Assembly: GCA_037074765.1 (NCBI GenBank)
Contig: JBAMDO010000127.1
Span: 1-64,000 of the forward strand
Reading direction: 5' to 3'
Length of the DNA stretch: 64,000 nucleotides
DNA from: Mansonella perstans
Lineage: Eukaryota > Nematoda > Chromadorea > Rhabditida > Onchocercidae
Part shown: piece by piece, positions 51,601 to 64,000 of the stretch
Numbering within the stretch: position 1 is the first letter of the stretch
How the letters are laid out: every line of letters starts with the position of its first letter
The notes under the pieces: model-generated
Told to the model about the DNA's origin: nothing
The model's database searches: none
What the model saw: only the letters and a program-made list of their open reading frames with translations
Program-made: the position numbers and the translations under genes

Positions 51601-54375
51601 TCCCCGTAAAACATATGTTGAAATTAATTAAATTTTGGTGTTGATCATTAGTCAATAATCGCGTATTTCATCCCCACTGCTGATTATTGAATGCTTGGCT
51701 ATTTCAATGTTTACCCTTTACTATTTATTTTTTGCCAAAATATTTTAAAACTTTATGACAGTGTTAAAATTTGAATTTTTTTTAAAGAGATTTATACGTC
51801 AAGGATGGTTACGTAAGTGGACTAAACGTGGTTTTATCCCACATGCTGTGATACTTTTCAATGATGCTTTATTATTTGCTTATCGAACACAAACAAATGG
51901 CTTCATACGTAATGCTTTCCTACCATTACGAGCAATGACAGTTTGTTTTTATTTATTTGTTGACATTTTAAAATAATTTCAAATTTCATTTTTAAATTAA
52001 GAATTTTCTAGCTTATTGTGAATGGAGCATCAAATTAATGGCAATTTGAAATGTTTGCAAATGATATTTTGAAAACTTTTACAGGTAGAAGAAGGTGATG
52101 CATTACATGTCGTTCTCGATCCGACTATTTGTCTTACAATACAAGCTGTTAGTCGTACATTCTTACTGTCCAGTGATTGTACAAGTGTCCGTGACTTATG
52201 GCTTGAAGAGCTAACAAAAGCTATTGAAAATGCTAAGCAATGCAAAATTGAGGAATTACCACAAACTGAAACTTTTGGTTAATTACAATTTAATTTTTGA
52301 TTTAATTTGATTTTTTTTCATTTCTTTTCAAATGCATATAAGTTTATCAAAAGGTAAAAAAATAATATTGAAGTATTTTTGTAAAATTTAAAAAATTCTT
52401 ATTCCACAAAACAAATTTGCACTGTAATGAATAAATTATTTAAAAAAAAAAATTTCTCTAATTTATATTAATTAAATACTAACTTATGTTAATTAAATTG
52501 AGCATTTGGAACTAAAGAAAAAATTAATTCCGAAAATTTCAAATTCCCGAAAATTGTTTTTGTGTTATTTTCAAATTCATTTACAAATTATTTCAATTAA
52601 ATTTTAAGTTCAATTTTTTTGTGATTTTTTTTTTAATCTAGAAAAGCAATACTTTTTTCAAAATTTGTCAATTTTGCAGTAATTATGGAAGGAAGTTTAA
52701 GTGATCAATTAACATGCAACTATGAAATGTTTGATAAATATGAAACAACCAACAATACGTTTGGTTTGTTTATTGGCCAATTTATAAAAATTTTTGTATT
52801 TAAATTAAAATTTTCAAATTTTCTAATTTAAATAATAAAATTGTATTATTATTTTATAAAATGAGTAATGTGGAGCAGTGTATGAGTAAATTTTTAGCGA
52901 ATTAAAGAAGTTTTTTCGAAATATTTGAATTTTAATTGAAATTCGTTGATAATATTTTTTTTTTTTTAGGCTTAAAAATTTTTGCAACTATGCCATATAG
53001 TACATTGGATGTTTGTTGGTATCGTCACGCTACTTTAGGAATCAATGCAATTATTGCGGTAAGTAAATAAACTTATTCGTTTCCTGTTATTAATAAACAC
53101 TTTTAATATCACTCATAGAGGTCATGTTTCAATTACTACTATTGATTAATTTAAAAGATTTCCTTAATCTAATGCATTTTTGTAAATAAATAAACTTATA
53201 CTTTCCCTATTAATAGGTAATTACAACATGATCTTTTAAGAACTCATAGAACTTTAAGACTACTCATAGAGGTTATGCTGTATTTACTTTACTACTGATT
53301 TATCTTACCTACAAAAAGTCATACTGTTATTACTATTAATTAATTTAAAACATTTCCTTATTCTAATACATTTTTCTTTTTGTATTTAAATTTAAAAGCT
53401 TAAAAAATGCGAAGCCTTCTTGCCTTTGCATACTGTACTATTTATTTAGGCTCCGGCTAATCAAATGTCCGGATATTTGTTGCGTAAATTTCGTAATTCT
53501 GCTGGTTGGCAAAAATTTTGGGTTGTACATGCAAATTTTGCACTATCATTTTTTACATCACATCAGGTAAAATAAGTAAATAATTAATGTTAACAACACC
53601 ACTGAAAAACGACGATAACTAATTGCTAATTAATTAGCAAATTTACAATAATTTGCATTTGTAAAGAATGAAAATGAAACTGAGAAATATTTAAAAGAAA
53701 GAAAAAATCAATCTATCTATCAATCAGTCAATTTAATCGATCAATCAATTAGCCAATTTAATCAATCGATCAATGCGATTATATTTTAAAAAAACCAATC
53801 AATCAACTCAATTTAATTAATCCATCAACACGGTTAATCACTGAAGTGAATAAATTAAAATAAATAACTGATTCAATAATTGTTATCATAAAGATGCATT
53901 TATTGGTAAAATGAATTCATTTCAGGAACGACAACCGGTAGCAGTATTACCGATTATCAATTATCACATATCATTGCCATTACTTAGTGATAACATTGAT
54001 TATGACAATGTTTTTAAAGTATCATATCATACGCATTGTTATTTTTTTCGAGCTGATAGTTTGTATACCTTCTCAAAGTAAGTTTATTTAATAGATTTCT
54101 CATCTTTAATGAAAATTTAATTTATTACTTTGTAAAAATACTTTCATCTCTATAATACTTCGAGTGTTTAACCTAATAAACGTTAAAAGCGAAAAAATTT
54201 TGCACTGAAGAAATTTTACAAAGGAAGAAAAGAAAATCAAGGAAGAAAAAAAAAGATAAATTATAAATTAAATAAATAGCAGGAAAATACAAATTTAATT
54301 TTCAGATGGTACGAATGCATCCATAAATCAACCATCAATAGTAGTCCATTGGATATTATTGCAGGTTATCATTAA
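45692..54375 (+). CDS. FARP-type protein: RhoGEF (DH), PH1 and PH2 half
   Basis: Exons: 45692-45806, 46185-46300, 46674-46798, 46970-47056, 48745-48878, 48964-49053, 50078-50246, 50381-50473, 50783-50899, 51788-51940, 52085-52277, 52680-52763, 52970-53058, 53450-53566, 53926-54077, 54306-54375. Phases agree throughout. The first three exons code a Ser-rich linker. DH starts at LKDIVMFERTAVFDLRILTE and includes RPRIGDLLLC, like the RIGD segment of FARP DH domains. PH1 runs from RQGWLRKW to DLWLEELTKAI. PH2 has SGYLLRKFRNSAGWQKFWVV and FFRADSLYTFSKWYECI. DH-PH modules activate Rho-family GTPases. The first exon needs one base from upstream; a weak donor at 40867 in the FERM-tail exon fits, giving a protein of about 2003 residues, roughly twice human FARP1. 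A separate gene starting in this linker is the alternative. Possible poly(A) signals: 54949 and about 54991. Confidence 0.88.
45960..46224. repeat. Minisatellite with TTATTAAATCCGAATTTT units at an exon boundary
   Basis: About eight to nine diverged copies of an 18-25 bp unit in the intron before the 46185-46300 exon. Two longer flanking words also match each other (near GACGTACATTCGGTTAG and GACGCGCATTTTGTTAG). The chosen acceptor (GTTAG|G, exon start 46185) lies inside the array, so the first residues of the exon come from repeat sequence. The alternative acceptor at 46223 lies just past it. Confidence 0.7.
47385..48125 (+). mobile_element. Decayed non-LTR retrotransposon: C-terminal tail of the reverse-transcriptase ORF
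   Basis: Within a DH intron of the FARP-like gene, shifting plus-strand frames show the ordered hallmarks of the tail of a LINE-type ORF. These are VDNKIAKAFRDF and NKHLKNSIKIDVYRAI (end of the RT domain), FHQRCPRLI, EAMLLRKQ then RWADIM, HGELVTGS, YKKKDCLKALPK, and finally FRCIICNHTCLYRIDL, a C-x2-C finger-like terminus. The order and spacing match the well-known family pattern. Many stops and frameshifts and an internal 53-bp tandem duplication (47712-47817) show it is long dead. The RT core and endonuclease are absent. The sequence is visibly richer in G and C than the intron around it. Confidence 0.75.
48136..48174. repeat. Perfect 17-bp inverted repeat with 5-base loop
   Basis: Arms 48136-48152 and 48158-48174 (GATTTACAAGATTTCAC and its exact complement), loop CCGTA. 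It sits just downstream of the retrotransposon relic. Function unknown. Confidence 0.85.
48185..48475. repeat. Short intronic tandem repeats
   Basis: Three copies of CTAAATTCTAAGATAAC-like units (48210-48285), then repeated CCTAGTAATTC / AGTATAAATCAAAGATT words (48345-48470), in the DH intron before the 48745 exon. Confidence 0.7.
48980..49325 (+). repeat. Tandem copies of a DH exon 3' end and its splice donor
   Basis: The end of exon 48964-49053 plus the first intron bases (CAGTATTATCG|GTAGGTTTTT) recurs near 49106, 49169 and 49231, in units of about 62 bp that also include GTGCTAA...GGAATTATAC, itself similar to exon sequence. After the last copy, 49280-49325 resembles the exon interior again (ACCACGATTGATGGTAATCTTCT against ACCACGAATTGGTGATCTTCT). 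Reading on past the first donor meets TAG at once, so only the first donor keeps the frame open. Confidence 0.8.
51430..51690. repeat. Intronic duplication
   Basis: AATTAATTAAATT(C/T)TGGTGTTG followed by TTAGT(A/C)AATAATCGC-like words occurs at about 51438-51520 and 51613-51695, in the intron before the PH1 exon. A similar two-copy block (ACTCATAGAGGT(C/T)ATG...TTTCCTTA) lies at about 53110-53375, before the PH2 exon. Confidence 0.55.
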
Positions 54376-55343
54376 CCATTCAAAAGAGCTTATCATAACC
54401 TTATGTGACATTTAAATAATGGCAGTTTGTCATCAAATGTCGTCTCACCACAAACTGTGCTAATTTAATGATTAAACTAAAACTTTCTTCATTCCAGCTG
54501 AACATAAATCCATTTTGCTAATGATGACTACCATATGAAAATTATACATTTGCCATATGGTAAAAAAAATAAGAAGGACATTATGACTTACCTGTATAAT
54601 TTGTCTATTAATCATCATACATAAGATTATCATTCACCTGCCAATAATTGTTCTGTTGTATTATTTGTAATAATAAGTATTCAAATATGAGGTATGTAAA
54701 TATATATGCATGTTGTTTTTGCATATTTAATACTCGGGATTGAGATAATTCATAGCATTATAATTAATGATAATACTGACTGAGGTAATAATATCAACTG
54801 ATGTTAAAACTAATGCCTCTTTCATATTCGAATCCAACAAAGAAGGACTTAATAGTTTTTTTTTGTTATATTTGGAATATCATGATGATCTAAAATACTA
54901 TTAGTATAATTAATGAGTTTTTACTTTCACGTTATTTTTCACTGTTGCAATAAATATCATTATAGCGCAACAAATAACAACAAAAATAATAATAAATAAA
55001 ACGAATGTTATTGAAGATGCATTTCCAGTTGGTATTTTGAATTGTACTGTATTGTATTCTAAAAATAGTATCAACAATCATTTGCACTGTGAATCGTTTG
55101 AACAATCACAAGATGCCTGTAAGAAAATTATTTGAAATTTTAATTGACCGTTATAAAAATAATACTTCAAAAACTTCCTAAATAACAATCTAAAACTATT
55201 ATGAATATCAATCAGCGACAATATATTACAAAATAAATTCTCAAAAATGAAATTGTCAAAATTATATTAACAAAGTTTAATAGGAAAAAATTAATTTTAT
55301 TGGAGGAATTTTAATATATCAATTATAACTTGGAATTATTAAT

Positions 55344-56045
55344 TCATATCTTGACTAAATATTTCTTGCAGTAATTTATCAGATAAGTGGAATTTTCCAT
55401 ACATCTCAAAAGTAACTGCGGAGCTGTTATTGTAACTGTAGCATCTGAAATTAAAAAATTCATTCGGGAATACTTTTTTAAAAAAATTTGAAGCAAGTAT
55501 CTTTTTCAATTCAATTTAATTTAATTACTTGATTGTCCTTATTGATTGATGAATGAAATAGAACAACACTGCGAGGAGTGATAATATGAGCGATAAAATT
55601 TTTTTTATCGAAATCGGTATAATATCTACTTGAATACTTGATAGTTAATTAACAGCTAGAGTTATGATATGTACTTGAATATTTGACAGTTAATTGATCA
55701 GCTACTAAGAAGCTATTTTTAAAAAGCAAAAAAGAAAAACAAAACCTTTTCCATTGGCAGCATGATAACGTAAATGTATTCGTAATTCAAAATGTTCATT
55801 GTAAATGAAATTTTTTCTTAATTCTCGTTTTGAACAAATATAAAATGATGTATTTTCCGATTTCTCTTTTGGTGCTTCAACATCGAATAATTTCTCTGTA
55901 TGAATTCGTTGTTCTTTCATACTGCAATAATGCTTCTAATTAAACTTTCGCTTTTTTTTCCATTCTCTCTTACTTACTTACAATAAAATTAAAGGAGAAG
56001 AGTTTTTTTTTTGGGGGGCATTGAAAACATCGTCTAGAATTCCCA
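55344..56045 (-). CDS. Tentative small gene of unknown function
   Basis: Exons in coding order: about 56045-55982 (start uncertain), 55921-55746, 55444-55344 (stop TGA). Donors are GTAAGTAAG and GTTTTG; acceptors are ATTATTGCAG and TTAATTTCAG; the phases join. The middle exon codes MKEQRIHTEKLFDVEAPKE and later RELRKNFIYNEHFELRIHLRYH; the last exon codes TAPQLLLRC and ends KKYLVKI. The H-x3-H end (HLRYH) with preceding aromatic and leucine spacing looks like half of a C2H2 zinc finger, but the cysteine pair is incomplete. I do not recognise a family. The composition is more protein-like than its surroundings. No start codon is settled; the gene may extend upstream on the minus strand. Confidence 0.35.
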
Positions 56046-56454
56046 CTGAGTCGTAATATTATGGCACTTGGAATTATAAGTAGAATATCTGTTGTATTTC
56101 GGAAAAAAAAGTATAGCAAAAGTTGTTTGCAACATTTCACTCATGCAAAGTTACTCGAAATCATTGTATCGCTAACTTTAGATAATTTTCATCAAATATA
56201 ACCAAGTTAGAATCTCCTAGAGGCTTTAAGAAAATTTAGAATACTGTATAAGCAACTCTGCAATTCATTAAATATAACCAAGTTGTCGCGAAAGTCGCGA
56301 AAATTAAAATAAAATTTTATATAAATTCATAAGGAATATTTTCCGTGATTTCATTGCTGGTGCACCTGTATAGTTTTCCTAAAGAAAACTCCAAACTCTT
56401 AGCCATCAGAAAACACTGCTACATATATATATATGAATTTCAAAAGTTGCAATA

Positions 56455-56835
56455 CTTCAGCGTCATCATGATTAACAATCAATAAGTTTGAGGAATTATG
56501 ATGATTAACAATCAACAGGCTGGAAGAATCATGATGACCATCAAATTAGAAGAATCATGATGACCATCGATCATTAAGTCAAAAGAATAATGACGATCAT
56601 TGACCTCATCCAATGAGAAGAATCATTACAGTCATCGATCATCAAATTAGAAGAATGATGATGATTATCAAATTAAAGGAATCATGATAATTATTGATCA
56701 TCGAAATCAAAATGATCAAGATGACATCGATTACTGAGTTAAACCGTGATAATTGTTGAGTTAAAAGAAATTATGTTAATCATTGATTATCGAATTGAAA
56801 ATATCATAATGATCTATCATCGGTCATTGAATTAG
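56455..56835. repeat. Minisatellite of GAAGAATCATGATGA / CATCGATCATCAAATTA units
   Basis: Around nine diverged copies of a roughly 40-bp unit in the intergenic region upstream of the RECQ1-like gene. Confidence 0.75.
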
Positions 56836-57592
56836 AACTACAACAAAAACATCAAATATCCAGAGCAAATATTCCAGTAGTATCTTTACTGCTGGAGATA
56901 CTGCATTCATAAATGAGTATCAACAGAATTCATGTTTAATCTTTTTATTGGTGCTATTTTATTGCCCAAGTTTTAAATATTTCTAAAATCTTTCGAGAAA
57001 TTCTCACTGGTAAAAAAATTTTACATTCAATCAAAATATCTGTGAACATGGAATTTTAAATATTACATTTTTGAAATTAAAAAAAATTTTTTGGATTTTT
57101 TTTAAAGTAAACAGTTAAATGGAAAATTCATTAAACTGAACTTTTGCTTAAATTGATGGAAATATCCGGGAATCAAAATAACTACCGATATACCATCTAA
57201 TCGATCCAGACCGATTTGATCTTTTATTCCATCGCGATTTTACATCCGGATTATTGTATTCGAGAAAAAGCATGAACCATGCAATAGTTTGTTTTGAAAT
57301 TCCAATTTTGAAATTATTTTTATTACCTGAAATTAACAAGAAAATAAAACCATCCATTTAACTCAGGATGCTACTGATCGGGATTATATTTTCCGGATTA
57401 CTGTATTCGAGGGAAGAGTGGGACATGTGATATTTTGAGGTTATTGTTTTGGCCGATGTTCGGTATTTTTGTTTTTGATATTTGGATGAGCAAGGAAGCT
57501 GAGATTTGGATCTCTCTGGGGGATGTGATTATTGTGAAATGATAGGGTTAACCTGTTTTAGATTAACAGTGAAGTTATAAATCTATGGAAGA

Positions 57593-63512
<5,920 letters not shown>

Positions 63513-64000
63513 ATTCAAACTTCAAACTATTCAGAAGTTATTCAAACTTCTTATCTAGGTTTAGAATCATATATTTTCCGTTTTATTTTTGCATGTTCCC
63601 TTTTCATCTGTACAGAAATATGTTAGATTCATTCAACTTGCCTGTTTAATACTATTATTTGTTAATAAATGAATTTGTTAAATTGCAAATTTTATTGATT
63701 TTTTTCTCTAAGGATAAATGCATCCATGCAATGTCATTATATGCTTTGAAATCGTTTGAAATTCTTCAAAGTAATAAAATAGCTACAATAATAAATTCAT
63801 TTAAATTTATCTTGTAACTAGGTTGAGTGATTTTGATTTAAGCTCTGAGGTTACAGGAATGAAGATAAGTGAGAGAGAGAGAGAAAGATATGAAGAGTAG
63901 TTTTTAGTAATAGTGACCTTGAGTGGTTTTTTTTTTTTTTTTTTTGTGTAATTGGACGACTCTTCAAAATAATTGGTTTGTGCAAGAGCTCGATTTGATG
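63513..64000. other. Downstream of the RECQ1-like gene
   Basis: 3' untranslated region with AATAAA at 63664-63669, then AT-rich DNA with a GA tract (63870-63886) and a T-run (63927-63945). No further gene seen. Confidence 0.6.
63664..63669 (+). terminator. Poly(A) signal AATAAA for the RECQ1-like gene
   Basis: Canonical hexamer about 150 bases after the TAA at 63510-63512. Confidence 0.5.

Larger units (their letters stand above)
54376..57592. other. Intergenic region between the FARP-like and RECQ1-like genes
   Basis: Holds FARP 3' sequence with possible AATAAA signals (54949-54954; about 54991), the tentative minus-strand gene, a repeat block at 56455-56835, and a duplicated TCCGGATTA(T/C)TGTATTCGAG word (57247 and 57390). 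The 235 bases before the RECQ1 ATG separate it from a minus-strand frame starting at 57357 (MDGFIFLLIS), so a shared promoter is possible but unproven. Confidence 0.5.

Noticed and set aside
57148..57357. Minus-strand frame starting MDGFIFLLIS
   Set aside because: A splice-like TTTCAG and GTAATA overlap at residue 10, the rest lacks family signals, and part of it is a duplicated non-coding word. Kept only as a possible divergent start.

Overview
The window looks like nuclear DNA of a nematode, possibly a clade III (spirurid or filarial-type) parasite. It is strongly AT-rich. Its genes are cut into many small exons. Most 3' splice sites have the nematode form (A/T-rich, then TTTCAG or TTGCAG), introns are full of microsatellites and short tandem arrays, and the recognisable proteins are animal proteins. 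The clade is an inference; nothing here fixes the species. I assembled genes by hand from open frames, GT/AG sites and matching splice phases.

Layout. (1) 343-5335, minus strand: the N-terminal half of an MFS transporter of the SLC18B1 type, running off the left edge. (2) About 5.3-29.3 kb: a long stretch of microsatellites, minisatellites and local duplications with no gene I can name. Two phase-compatible exon-like pieces on the minus strand (12379-12405, 11566-11697) hint at an unplaced gene. (3) 29386-54375, plus strand: a FARP-type gene (FERM, FERM-adjacent, RhoGEF/DH, PH, PH). It contains a roughly 3 kb exon coding about 1000 disordered residues. That exon ends in a stop followed by a poly(A) signal, so the locus probably makes both a short FERM plus tail protein and a long FERM-DH-PH-PH protein; separate genes cannot be excluded. 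A decayed non-LTR retrotransposon tail lies in one DH intron. (4) 55344-56045, minus strand: a tentative small gene of unknown function. (5) 57593-63512, plus strand: a complete 13-exon RECQ1-type DNA helicase of 612 residues.

The three named genes have unrelated jobs: vesicle or organelle membrane transport, membrane-to-Rho-GTPase signalling, and DNA repair helicase. There is no sign of an operon; distances are too large and orientations mixed.

The most unusual signals concern splice sites caught inside tandem repeats. A DH-exon donor is copied four times (48980-49325). A linker-exon acceptor lies in a minisatellite whose last unit appears to be translated (45960-46224). The acceptor of the last RECQ1 exon is duplicated with 46 bp spacing (63220-63320). 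An array at 14040-14610 consists of dozens of TTTTCAGGA-like acceptor motifs. I found no previously undescribed multi-gene system.
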